DNA of 64,000 nucleotides from assembly GCA_035443885.1 (NCBI GenBank), contig DAOMNO010000013.1, forward strand, positions 1 to 64,000, read 5' to 3'. This stretch comes from DAOMNO01 sp035443885. GTDB lineage: Bacteria; Planctomycetota; Phycisphaerae; Phycisphaerales; SM1A02. Positions within the stretch are counted from its first letter, which is position 1. Each line of letters opens with the position of its first letter. Both the position numbers and the translations under genes were made by a program. Of this stretch, positions 41,738 to 50,329 are shown one piece after another. The notes under the pieces were generated by a model. The model saw only the letters and a list, made by a program, of their open reading frames with translations. It was not told where the DNA came from and searched no databases.

Positions 41738-44700
41738 ATGAAGATCACTCGACGATTCACCAAGCCCGGCCAGGATGTGTTCTCCACCATCGAGTGGACG
41801 AAGCGCACCAGCCGGATCACCAATGCGGACGGCTCAGTCGTCTTTGAGATGAAGGATGCGGAAGTTCCCAAGAGCTGGAGCCAGCTCGCCACCGACATCA
41901 TGGTGAGCAAGTATTTCCGCAAGGCTGGCGTGCCGCAGAAGGACGGCAGCACCGGGCCTGAAACATCCGTGCGCCAGGTTGTGCATCGTCTTGCGGGCTG
42001 CTGGCGCGCATGGGGCGAAGCGCACAGCTACTTCGACGCTGCGGAAGATGCGCAGGCGTTCTACGATGAACTCTGCTACATGATGCTGAACCAGATGGCG
42101 GCTCCCAACAGCCCGCAATGGTTCAACACGGGACTGAACTTTGCCTACGGCATCACCGGCCCCGCGCAGGGGCACTGGGTTACCGATCCCCTGACGGGCG
42201 CGCCGTCGCTCGCTACCGATGCCTACACGCACCCCCAGCCGCACGCCTGCTTCATTCAGGCGATTCGTGATGATCTTGTCGGCGAAGGCGGCATCATGGA
42301 CCTGTGGACGCGCGAAGCGCGCCTCTTCAAATACGGCTCCGGCACCGGCACCAACTTCTCCTCGCTGCGAGGCGAAAACGAACCGCTCTCCGGCGGCGGC
42401 AAGTCGTCCGGCCTGATGTCGTTCCTCAAGATCGGCGATCGCGCTGCGGGCGCGATCAAGAGCGGCGGCACCACGCGCCGCGCCGCCAAGATGGTCTGCC
42501 TCGACGCCGATCACCCGGATATCGAGGCCTTCGTGAACTGGAAGGTGCGCGAAGAGCTGAAGGTTGCAGCGCTCGTCGAGGGCATGAAGCACCTGACGGA
42601 TGACCAGAAGCAACTGGCGGAATCGCTGGGCCTTAAGCTGACTTACGACTTCAACGGCGAAGCGTATTACACCGTTTCAGGCCAGAACTCGAACAATTCC
42701 ATTCGCCTGAATGACGCCTTCTTCAAAGCCGTGCGCGAGGATGCGGACTGGCAGCTTCGCCGCCGCACGGACGGCAAGGTGTCAAAAACGCTGAAGGCGC
42801 GCGACCTGTGGGGCCAGATCTGCCGCGCTGCGTGGCGGTGCGCTGATCCAGGTCTGCAGTACGACACGACGATCAACGACTGGCACACCTGCCCGGAAGA
42901 CGGCCGCATCAACGCAAGCAACCCGTGCAGCGAATATATGTTCCTCGACAACACGGCGTGCAATCTCGCGTCGATCAACCTGCTGAAGTTCTACAACGCC
43001 GAGCATCGCGAGTTTGATCTTGAAGGGTACGAGCACGCGATTGAGTTGTGGACGGTCGTGCTGGAGATCAGCGTGTTGATGGCGGCATTCCCGTCGAAGG
43101 AAATCGCTGAGCAAAGCTGGAAGTTCCGCACGCTGGGCCTGGGCTATGCAAATCTCGGCGCGATGCTGATGCAGGCGGGCATTCCTTACGACAGCGAAGA
43201 AGGCCGCGCGATCTGCGGTGCGATCACGGCGATCCTCACTGGCCGCTCGTATGCGATGAGCGCGTTGATGGCAAAGGAACTCAAGCCGTTCGCAGGGTTC
43301 AAGAAGAACCGCGAGCACATGCTGCGGGTTGTCCGCAATCACCGTCGCGCTGCACACGGCATTCCTCGTGATTCCGAAGCGTATGAGAAGCTGGCCATCA
43401 AGCCGGTGCCGATCGATCACGAGTTGTTCCTTGATGGCCGCATCAATCTTGCCAACGCGCTCGGCCTGCTTCAGCGGGCGACAAAGTCGTGGGACGACGC
43501 ACTCGTGCTGGGCGAACAGTACGGCTATCGCAATGCGCAGACGACGGTCATCGCGCCGACCGGCACCATCGGCCTGCTGATGGACTGCGACACCACGGGC
43601 GTCGAGCCAGACTTCGCGCTGGTGAAATTCAAGAAGCTCGCGGGCGGCGGATACTTCAAAATCGCCAACGCATCGCTTCGCCCCGCTCTCAAGGCATTGG
43701 GCTACAGCGAGAACGCAACGGATGAGATTGTCGAGTATGTGATGGGTTCACTTTCGCTGGATGCACCGTTCCGCAATGCGACCTTCCGCGATTATCTCAT
43801 CGCGAAGGGTTACACATCGGAAGACATCATCCACGTGGAGAACACGCTGCCGACGGTGTTCGAGCTTGTGATGGCGTTCAACGCGTGGACGATGCCTGCA
43901 CCGGTGCTGGAGAAGCTGGGCATTGATGCCGAGAAAGCGAAGAATGATCCGTCGTTCAACGGCCTTAAGGCACTTGGCCTGACGAATGCGGACATTGAAA
44001 CACTCAACCGCATGATCTGCGGCACACAGACGGTTGAAGGCGCGCCGCATCTGAAGGACGACCACCTCGCAGTGTTCGACTGCGCGAATCCTTGCGGCAA
44101 GATCGGCAAGCGGTTCATCGCCACGGAAGGCCACATCCGCATGATGGCTGCGTCGCAGCCGTTCATCACCGGTGCGATCTCGAAGACGATCAACCTGCCG
44201 AATAGCGCGACCGAGAAAGACGTGGCAGATTCGTACTGGCTGAGCTGGGAGCTTGGCCTGAAGGCGAATGCGTTGTATCGCGACGGCTCAAAGCTGAGCC
44301 AGCCGCTGAACACGAAGAGCGACGCCGACGAGGAAGATGACGACGAGGACAATGTGGAGGCCGCCTTGGGGGAAGTATCAACCGAAGTTGCGGCAGCGGC
44401 GTCTGCGATCTCGACGTCGCGGCTGTCTTCCGATCAGGACTTCACGAGCGACGAGCCAAACTACGTGGAACGGATCGTGGAGCGGATCATTGAGCGGCCG
44501 ATGCGTCGCCGCCTGCCTGATACCCGCCGCAGCTTGACGCACCACTTCAACGTCGCCGGGCACGAAGGCTATCTCACCGTGGGCATGTACGACAACGGCA
44601 TGCCCGGCGAACTGTTCATCACGATGAGCAAGGAAGGTTCAACCATCGGCGGGCTGATGGATTCGCTTGGCACGGCGATCAGCGTCGCGCTTCAGTATGG

Positions 44701-45301
44701 CGTACCGGTGGAAAGCCTTGTCAACAAGTTTGCACACCAGCGCTTCGAGCCAATGGGCATGACGACCAATCGCGACATTCCCTTCGCGAAGAGCCTGGTG
44801 GACTACATCTTCAGATGGCTCGGTATGGAGTTCATGCCGGGATACCGCGAGGCGAACGCCCCGCAGCGCGGCAACGGATCGGAGAAGGGCGAAAAGGTTG
44901 CGACGCAACCAGAGGCGGAGCGCGGAGCGCGAACCGCCATAGTCAAGGAGGACAAGGCATGGTCAGAGGCAGACGGCAAACGCGGCCCGGGGATGATTCG
45001 GCACTCTTCGGGCACGCCCACGAAGCCTTCCGCTGGCGGAACTTCTTCCACGGCGAAGACCGACGATGTAACGATTGCGACCCATCTGTCCGCGTCGTCA
45101 CTCACGCTCAGTTCTTCTCGCGATGGCTCTGCGAGGATGACCGTGGAGTCATGCGAAGTCAGTGCCGTGAGCGCGTTGGATCGGCTGAACGCCGCCATGC
45201 AGTCGGATGCGCCAGCATGTGACACCTGCGGCTCAATCACGGTGCGCAATGGCACGTGCTACAAGTGCATGAACTGCGGCGCATCGATGGGATGCAGTTG
45301 A
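41738..45301 (+). CDS. nrdJ: adenosylcobalamin-dependent (class II) ribonucleotide reductase
   Basis: Reduces ribonucleotides to deoxyribonucleotides using an adenosylcobalamin radical, so it works with or without oxygen. It has 1187 residues with AGGA upstream. The catalytic block NPCSEYMFLDNTACNLASINL includes C397. About 1000-1065 is a TSCPD-type domain (GYLTVGMYDNGMPGELFITM), and after a Ser/Thr-rich linker the end carries redox/zinc cysteines (CDTCGS and CYKCMNCGASMGC). Between the core and TSCPD lies an acidic linker (SDADEEDDDEDN). No class I reductase is in the window. A cobalamin-type importer is encoded 10 kb upstream. Confidence 0.95.
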   Translation: MKITRRFTKPGQDVFSTIEWTKRTSRITNADGSVVFEMKDAEVPKSWSQLATDIMVSKYFRKAGVPQKDGSTGPETSVRQVVHRLAGCWRAWGEAHSYFDAAEDAQAFYDELCYMMLNQMAAPNSPQWFNTGLNFAYGITGPAQGHWVTDPLTGAPSLATDAYTHPQPHACFIQAIRDDLVGEGGIMDLWTREARLFKYGSGTGTNFSSLRGENEPLSGGGKSSGLMSFLKIGDRAAGAIKSGGTTRRAAKMVCLDADHPDIEAFVNWKVREELKVAALVEGMKHLTDDQKQLAESLGLKLTYDFNGEAYYTVSGQNSNNSIRLNDAFFKAVREDADWQLRRRTDGKVSKTLKARDLWGQICRAAWRCADPGLQYDTTINDWHTCPEDGRINASNPCSEYMFLDNTACNLASINLLKFYNAEHREFDLEGYEHAIELWTVVLEISVLMAAFPSKEIAEQSWKFRTLGLGYANLGAMLMQAGIPYDSEEGRAICGAITAILTGRSYAMSALMAKELKPFAGFKKNREHMLRVVRNHRRAAHGIPRDSEAYEKLAIKPVPIDHELFLDGRINLANALGLLQRATKSWDDALVLGEQYGYRNAQTTVIAPTGTIGLLMDCDTTGVEPDFALVKFKKLAGGGYFKIANASLRPALKALGYSENATDEIVEYVMGSLSLDAPFRNATFRDYLIAKGYTSEDIIHVENTLPTVFELVMAFNAWTMPAPVLEKLGIDAEKAKNDPSFNGLKALGLTNADIETLNRMICGTQTVEGAPHLKDDHLAVFDCANPCGKIGKRFIATEGHIRMMAASQPFITGAISKTINLPNSATEKDVADSYWLSWELGLKANALYRDGSKLSQPLNTKSDADEEDDDEDNVEAALGEVSTEVAAAASAISTSRLSSDQDFTSDEPNYVERIVERIIERPMRRRLPDTRRSLTHHFNVAGHEGYLTVGMYDNGMPGELFITMSKEGSTIGGLMDSLGTAISVALQYGVPVESLVNKFAHQRFEPMGMTTNRDIPFAKSLVDYIFRWLGMEFMPGYREANAPQRGNGSEKGEKVATQPEAERGARTAIVKEDKAWSEADGKRGPGMIRHSSGTPTKPSAGGTSSTAKTDDVTIATHLSASSLTLSSSRDGSARMTVESCEVSAVSALDRLNAAMQSDAPACDTCGSITVRNGTCYKCMNCGASMGCS

Positions 45302-45432
45302 GTGAGTGTCCCGTTGACGGCTGTCAGCAAGCAGATTGGAGATGGCACACGATTGAAATGAAAACCAACCGGGTCGGACAAGGCTCTGCAAGCACGCCCC
45401 GGATCGAATGTTCAAGAGTCCTTTCTTTCCTC

Positions 45433-45468
45433 GATCAATGGGTTCCAACGCTCCGAAACCCATTGATC
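45433..45468. repeat. 12-bp perfect inverted repeat
   Basis: GATCAATGGGTT (45433-45444) and AACCCATTGATC (45457-45468) pair over 12 bp around a 12-base loop, without a T-tract on either side. This makes it an operator or RNA structural element rather than an intrinsic terminator. Confidence 0.7.
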
Positions 45469-45730
45469 ATCCTGACGCGATGGGCGGCGGGCACGGAATG
45501 GAGAGCAAGTATGGTCGGCGAGTGGATGGATTTGACTTGCATCGGTCGGGCCAGCAAGAGGCGAAACCCGACCTCTCCTCGCCTCGCATCACTGCGAGCG
45601 ATGAGAGACCTGCTCCGCACGCCCGCCCTCATCGCGTTCCTTGACGGCCGCAGGGCACGGAACGCCACGGCAATAGGAGAAACCCGCCTCGTCTGAGGCC
45701 ATGACCACTCGGGTTTCTTCTCTTCCCTCC

Positions 45731-45768
45731 CCCCGGAGCGGTCCCCACCGCCGCTTCGGGGTTTTTTT
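45731..45768 (+). terminator. intrinsic terminator downstream of nrdJ
   Basis: CCCCGGAGCGG (45731-45741) and CCGCTTCGGGG (45751-45761) form an 11-bp stem with one G-T wobble, followed by seven T (45762-45768). It ends nrdJ or an RNA encoded in the preceding 430 bases. Confidence 0.9.
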
Positions 45769-45845
45769 CTGCGCAGCGATAGTCCACCTGCGCGGCAATC
45801 GCGCGCGCCACACAATCGCTCAATCAATTCTGATGCACGTTCGCG

Positions 45846-46238
45846 TCAATCCCACCGGAACACGCCCTTGCGCCACGCATAGATGTACGCAATGACGGAC
45901 GTGCCGATGAAGAACATGATGCGGCCGAGGAAGAGGGCCGCATCGTCGCTTTGCGGGACGAGCTTCGTGAATGTCGCCGCCCACGGGTAGAGGAAGATGA
46001 TTTCCACGTCGAAGACGAGGAACGTCATGGCGAGAATATAGAAGCGGATGTTGAACCGCTTGCGTGCGCTGCCGATCGGGTCCATGCCCGCTTCGTAGGT
46101 AGAGTGCTTGACTTTGCCGTACTTGCTCGGCCCCAGCAAATGTGTGCCAAGCAGGTTCACCACGCCGAAGATGATCGCCATCACCACGAGGATGCCGATG
46201 GGGATGTAGCTGTTGAGATCGACGGCGAGGCTGAGCAC
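45846..46238 (-). CDS. nuoA: NADH-quinone oxidoreductase subunit A
   Basis: Membrane subunit of respiratory complex I. The GTG at 46238 is chosen because AGGAG lies seven bases upstream; this gives 130 residues. The protein has three transmembrane segments and the invariant blocks KHSTYEAGMDPIGSARKRF and FYILAMTFLVFDVEIIFLYPWA. It stands alone: no nuoB follows on the minus strand, where the nrdJ-side terminator and hairpins begin. In most bacteria nuoA heads the nuo operon, so the remaining subunits must be encoded elsewhere. Confidence 0.93.
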   Translation of the reverse strand: MLSLAVDLNSYIPIGILVVMAIIFGVVNLLGTHLLGPSKYGKVKHSTYEAGMDPIGSARKRFNIRFYILAMTFLVFDVEIIFLYPWAATFTKLVPQSDDAALFLGRIMFFIGTSVIAYIYAWRKGVFRWD

Positions 46239-46344
46239 GGGGAACTCCTGAAAACGGCGGCGAACCTTCGCCCGCAACCTGAAGCAGGCAGAATACGCGG
46301 TTCCCGCCCTTGTCTCAAGCCCGGCGTGCGGGCATACTCATCGC

Positions 46345-46629
46345 ATGGGATGTGTGCTGATACTCCTTTCGCTCATCACGCCGCGAATCGTGATCGCCGT
46401 GCTATGGCTCTTCACGGGCTATCTGCATTCAGGCTACGCGGGCGTGCCCATCTACTGGCCAATCCTCGGCTTCTTCTTCATGCCCCTGACGACGCTGGCC
46501 TATGCCTTCGCCATCAACCAGGGCGGCGGCGTACATGACATTTACCTCGTCCTGCTCATCGTCGCCATCCTGATTGACCTCGGCTCCGTGGGCGGTGGAG
46601 CCGCCAGCACGGGCCGCCGCAGCGGGTAA
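46345..46629 (+). CDS. small membrane protein, 94 aa
   Basis: A conserved-looking hypothetical with three hydrophobic segments (LILLSLITPRIVIAVLWLF; YWPILGFFFMPLTTLAYAFA; DIYLVLLIVAILIDLGSV) and a Gly/Arg tail. The start ATG has no Shine-Dalgarno site but has a CATACT 10 bases upstream, which may mean a nearly leaderless transcript. It is divergent from nuoA and lies 47 bases before the TonB-like gene. I do not recognise the family with certainty. Confidence 0.6.
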   Translation: MGCVLILLSLITPRIVIAVLWLFTGYLHSGYAGVPIYWPILGFFFMPLTTLAYAFAINQGGGVHDIYLVLLIVAILIDLGSVGGGAASTGRRSG

Positions 46630-46676
46630 CTGCCTGAAGTTCGCCCGCGGTTAGATCGGCCCCCTAGAGTTTTGTT

Positions 46677-47789
46677 ATGGATCAGCATCGGCACAACCTG
46701 CCCCTGCTTTTCGGCCTTCTCGGTTCGGTGCTGTTGCATCTGTTCGCGGTGGTACCGTTCTTCCTGTTGGCCGTCGCGCCTCGTCAACAGGCCGCTGCTA
46801 TCCATGTGCACTACGGATCAGACGAGATGGTTCCGCCCGATTTTGATCCGCCGCCGGATCACCCCGCGCTCGGCATTGATTCACCGACGCCTTCATCGCT
46901 CACGTGGATCGGCTACGACGAATACCGCGAACACCTCGCAGCACTCGAAGAGTTCGAGCAGGCAGCATTCACGCAGAATCAGACCGGCGAGCTTGGCGAA
47001 GTCGAAACCGAAACACCCGGCCCGGAGCTGCTCGCAGAACAGAGTGCCGAACCGGCCGAAACCGCCTCAGAACCAACGCCCGCGCTGGTGATGGAACCTG
47101 CTTCGCCGATTGAGCCGATTGAATCGCCCACTGTTGAAACTGCGAGCGCGGAACCTGTTGAAATTGAGTCGATCCCCGCTGAAGCCGTCGCAGAAGCACC
47201 GATGGATGTTCCGCCGGTCGTTCACTCGCCGCTGATCCCATTGCTGACGTTGCTTGAAGCGATACAAAGCGCGCCGATTCTTGCGGAATCTCCCCCATCG
47301 GAACGTGAGGATGTGCAACCCGTTCGCGAGCCGGAGCCTCAGCCACAACCGCAGCCGCCTGCGCTGCCGATTCCCTCGGCTCAACCCGCCCCCGCAGCGG
47401 CTCCCGCGGCGCGGCCAGCAGGTGAAGCCGCCGACGCTGCGGACAAGGACTCGCCAGCAACATCCGTCATCGAAGTGCCTCAGGAGAATTGGCGGCTCGG
47501 CAAGCCGCTTGCAGCGCAAGGCGTCGAGTTGAAGCCGCAGCGACCGCAGTTTTCAATCCTGCAGATTCTCACTTCATCGCCCGGCAATCCGATCGTGGAG
47601 ATTCACTTCAATCGCGATGGTGTGCCTTCGCTGGTCACCATGCTGCGCAGCACCGGATCGGAATCCATCGACACCACGCTTATCGCCAGCCTCTATCGTT
47701 GGCGCGCTGCGGGTGACGCTTTGCAGCAGCTTGAGGGTGAGCAGACATTGATGGTGCGGATTCACCTGATTCTGACACGTCGCGGCTGA
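46677..47789 (+). CDS. TonB-like energy-transducer protein
   Basis: A 370-residue protein with an N-terminal transmembrane helix (LPLLFGLLGSVLLHLFAVVPFFLLA), a very long Pro/Glu/Ala-rich spacer (about 50-275) and a C-terminal ~85-residue domain (PIVEIHFNRDGVPSLVTMLR, SIDTTLIASLYRWRA) of TonB_C type. TonB carries proton-motive energy to outer-membrane receptors. ExbB/ExbD and receptor genes are not nearby. The spacer contains a QPQPQPPA run. Assignment to the TonB family is by layout and the C-terminal motif, not by full homology. Confidence 0.7.
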   Translation: MDQHRHNLPLLFGLLGSVLLHLFAVVPFFLLAVAPRQQAAAIHVHYGSDEMVPPDFDPPPDHPALGIDSPTPSSLTWIGYDEYREHLAALEEFEQAAFTQNQTGELGEVETETPGPELLAEQSAEPAETASEPTPALVMEPASPIEPIESPTVETASAEPVEIESIPAEAVAEAPMDVPPVVHSPLIPLLTLLEAIQSAPILAESPPSEREDVQPVREPEPQPQPQPPALPIPSAQPAPAAAPAARPAGEAADAADKDSPATSVIEVPQENWRLGKPLAAQGVELKPQRPQFSILQILTSSPGNPIVEIHFNRDGVPSLVTMLRSTGSESIDTTLIASLYRWRAAGDALQQLEGEQTLMVRIHLILTRRG

Positions 47790-47796
47790 CCCCCGT

Positions 47797-49362
47797 TCAA
47801 TCGTGCAGGCCATGTGATTGAAAATACGCTCGCATTTCGCGATTCCACCGCGCAAAGGTGTAGTTCATGATTGAGCCATGCGTTGCGTGTTCATGCAGAA
47901 AGACGTAGCCGCCCTTGTCTGGTCGCAACATATTGTGCTGCGCTGCAAGACGCTCGACATCTTCCTTGAACAGCCGCACAGCGCGTTGCAGGTAGTATGA
48001 GTCGCGTTCGCCACACGCAAGGCGGATTCGTTCAAGCACAATCGGTCCATAGTGTTCCCAGTCGCTGCGAACGATCGCACCGATGTCGAACTGCTTCCAG
48101 TGATGCGCAATATCGCGATTGATCTCCCCCGTCAGCGGATTGAAGAGCCGCCTGGGGTAGCCGGTCGCTTGATCGCGAGGCGAGAACATCGCCTTCCATG
48201 CATCCCACTGCTGGCCAGACCCACCGAGCGGATGAATGGCATACTCCATCAGCATTTCCTGCTTCACGGTCATCGCCACGCGATCGGTTCCATCCGGCCC
48301 CGGCACACGATACGAAGGCGTGGGCGAGCCGTCCGGCATTTCATACATGCTGGCGTCTTTGTAAATGTCGGTCATCTGAAACGCGCGGAAGTCGATCGGG
48401 TCTGGTGCACTGCTCCAGCACGCGCCAAAAACATCAGGCCACTGAAGCTGCAGCCAGAACGATGTCCAGCCGCCTGAGGAATGACCTGTCAGCGCACGAG
48501 CTTCAAGTCGCGAAGCAAGTTTGAACTGTGATTCCAGATAGGGAATGAACTCGCGAACGAGCGCGGTACCGCGCGGACCGTGATTCGGCGAATCGACGAA
48601 CCCGTGATGACCGAGCGGTGACTCCGGATCAAGCACGATTGTTACCGCCAACGGTGCGACATCTTCCACACCGGGCGAGGCGAACATCCGTTCATACATC
48701 CGCGCCATCGTGTGTCGCCCGCCGTAGCCGGGAATCACATACAGCGCGGGCCATTCTGCACGGGTATCGTATCCCGGCGGCAGGGCAATGCCCGCGCGAT
48801 GAAACACATCCCGTCCGTAAAACTCACTCAGCATTTCGCTGCGTACTTCAACCCATTTCAGGTTCGCCGATTCCGCAGGCAGCGAGGACGGCTTGACCAC
48901 GTTCTTCAGCACCAGTTCAAACGAGTCTTCACGTTCAGGACTCAATTCGATCGTCAATACATCGCTGTACACATTGCCGGGGCCTTCCTCATGCGAACGC
49001 TCCGTCTGGTCGTGATCGAAGATCGCCTGCACACGAGCGATGCCCGAAAGCTGATTCAACGGCACCGGAAAGGTGAAGACGCCGTCGTCGATCGCCGCGC
49101 GATCGCCCGGCTTGAAGTTCTCGACCGCGATGGATGCGATCGGCTGAGGCGACGAGAAGAACGGTCCCTCAATTGGGCTTCGGCGCGTCCACTCACGGCC
49201 CTGCTCCGTGATGAAGAACAGGATGATACGACCGCTTGCAGGCTCCATCGAAAGCTCTGCGTCGAGCATGACGGTATAGGTATCCGCCTGAAGTCGGCAC
49301 GCGACCGTCGATGCAACCGACAAAACGATGATGAGGAATGTTCGCATGGGGGTCTGTTTCAT
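47797..49362 (-). CDS. secreted alpha/beta-hydrolase (esterase D-like)
   Basis: The start at 49362 gives 521 residues with a signal peptide (RTFLIIVLSVASTVACRLQA); 88 earlier codons run into the divergent gene. The hydrolase domain (about 165-500) contains the oxyanion-region PALYVIPGYGGRHTMA and the nucleophile S295 in GHSSGGW, with Asp and His candidates at DPIDF and EHATHGSIM. The N-terminal ~140 residues form a beta-rich domain. Substrates may be acyl or feruloyl esters, or glycan esters (inference). It is convergent with the TonB-like gene. Confidence 0.8.
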   Translation of the reverse strand: MKQTPMRTFLIIVLSVASTVACRLQADTYTVMLDAELSMEPASGRIILFFITEQGREWTRRSPIEGPFFSSPQPIASIAVENFKPGDRAAIDDGVFTFPVPLNQLSGIARVQAIFDHDQTERSHEEGPGNVYSDVLTIELSPEREDSFELVLKNVVKPSSLPAESANLKWVEVRSEMLSEFYGRDVFHRAGIALPPGYDTRAEWPALYVIPGYGGRHTMARMYERMFASPGVEDVAPLAVTIVLDPESPLGHHGFVDSPNHGPRGTALVREFIPYLESQFKLASRLEARALTGHSSGGWTSFWLQLQWPDVFGACWSSAPDPIDFRAFQMTDIYKDASMYEMPDGSPTPSYRVPGPDGTDRVAMTVKQEMLMEYAIHPLGGSGQQWDAWKAMFSPRDQATGYPRRLFNPLTGEINRDIAHHWKQFDIGAIVRSDWEHYGPIVLERIRLACGERDSYYLQRAVRLFKEDVERLAAQHNMLRPDKGGYVFLHEHATHGSIMNYTFARWNREMRAYFQSHGLHD

Positions 49363-49516
49363 CTTGGAGATGGGCTGAAGAGGTCTTTCCACTCCTGAAT
49401 GTAGCGGATTCTGCCGATTGAAGATGCACACGAACCGGCGGTCCTTTTCGGATAGACCGTTCGGATACCGGTACAATCGCCGAAACAAGACACCATCGAA
49501 CGCCACGGAATCCGAC

Positions 49517-50329
49517 ATGCCTGCATTCATCCTGCGACTGATCGTCCTGCTCACGCTGCTGGCGCTGCTCGGCGGCTGCGCCCACGGCCGGAGCATCCGG
49601 GCGGAGCACATACCGGTCGCCAGCATCTGGCACCCGACCTATACAGACGACGCGAACCGCTTTGAAACGCGCGGCCCGATCGAAATCGATGTTGAAACCT
49701 TCGGTGGCGACGTCGTCATCACGACGAATCAAAACAATCGCGACGTTTCCGTTCGCATCAGCCGCCGCTCGGTTCATGGCGCGGGACGTTACAGCGAAGG
49801 TCGCGATGCGCTCAAAACCATTGAAGCGACTGCAACGATGGTCGGCGGCGAAATCGGGCCTCGGCTTGAGGTCCGCACCACGACAGATCATCCTGAGCCG
49901 TACTTCCTTCGCGCCGATGTGTACATTGAAGTGCCTGAAGTTGAAGGCGTGCGCATTCGCACGCGAAACGGGCGCGTGCTTGCACGAGGTGTCGGCGGAT
50001 CAATCGACATCATCACCGACCACGGCGACGTGCGCGTGCTGACCAATCAGCCCATCCATCAACCCGTAACAATTCTCAACAATCGCGGCGACATCGACTA
50101 CCGTGTGCGAGGCGAATCCACAGGTCTGCTTGACTGCGAATCCATCGGCGGCAAGGTGCGGCACCGCGTGCGGCATGGGCACCTGATTGTTGATCGCGGC
50201 ACGAAACACGATCGGCTCTTCGCCCGGCTGAACGACGGCACAAATCCCGTCATCCTGCGCACCGTGTACGGCGACATCCGTGTGGGCGTCGTTCATAATC
50301 CGGAAGAGGTTACGTGGATTATTGATTAG
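49517..50329 (+). CDS. DUF4097-like beta-strand lipoprotein
   Basis: The start at 49517 (MPAFILRLIVLLTLLALLGGC) gives a lipoprotein signal with lipobox LGGC and 270 residues; 33 upstream codons are not used. The mature part repeats short strands separated by Gly/Asn/Asp turns (for example EIDVETFGGDVVITTNQNN, VRIRTRNGRVLARGVGGSID, TDHGDVRV, NNRGDIDYRV, TVYGDIRVG), the pattern of the DUF4097 putative-adhesin right-handed beta-helix. Its function is not known. It is divergent from the esterase, and its last 11 bases overlap the 3' end of the convergent phosphatase gene. Confidence 0.75.
   Translation: MPAFILRLIVLLTLLALLGGCAHGRSIRAEHIPVASIWHPTYTDDANRFETRGPIEIDVETFGGDVVITTNQNNRDVSVRISRRSVHGAGRYSEGRDALKTIEATATMVGGEIGPRLEVRTTTDHPEPYFLRADVYIEVPEVEGVRIRTRNGRVLARGVGGSIDIITDHGDVRVLTNQPIHQPVTILNNRGDIDYRVRGESTGLLDCESIGGKVRHRVRHGHLIVDRGTKHDRLFARLNDGTNPVILRTVYGDIRVGVVHNPEEVTWIID

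Larger units (their letters stand above)
45302..45845. other. intergenic region with several strong hairpins
   Basis: No gene is convincing in these 544 bases. Two short frames (45358-45696 and 45408-45644) lack good start sites and homology-like composition. Structure is strong: a perfect 12-bp stem GATCAATGGGTT/AACCCATTGATC (45433-45444 and 45457-45468), a nested pair GAAACCCG/CGGGTTTC (45679-45686, 45710-45717) enclosing GCCTC/GAGGC, and a terminator at 45731-45768. A small structured RNA ending at that terminator is possible. Confidence 0.45.

Noticed and set aside
45256..45696. 146-codon frame after nrdJ
   Set aside because: It begins within nrdJ in another frame and has no RBS; an internal ATG at 45358 also lacks one. 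The region is better explained by hairpins.
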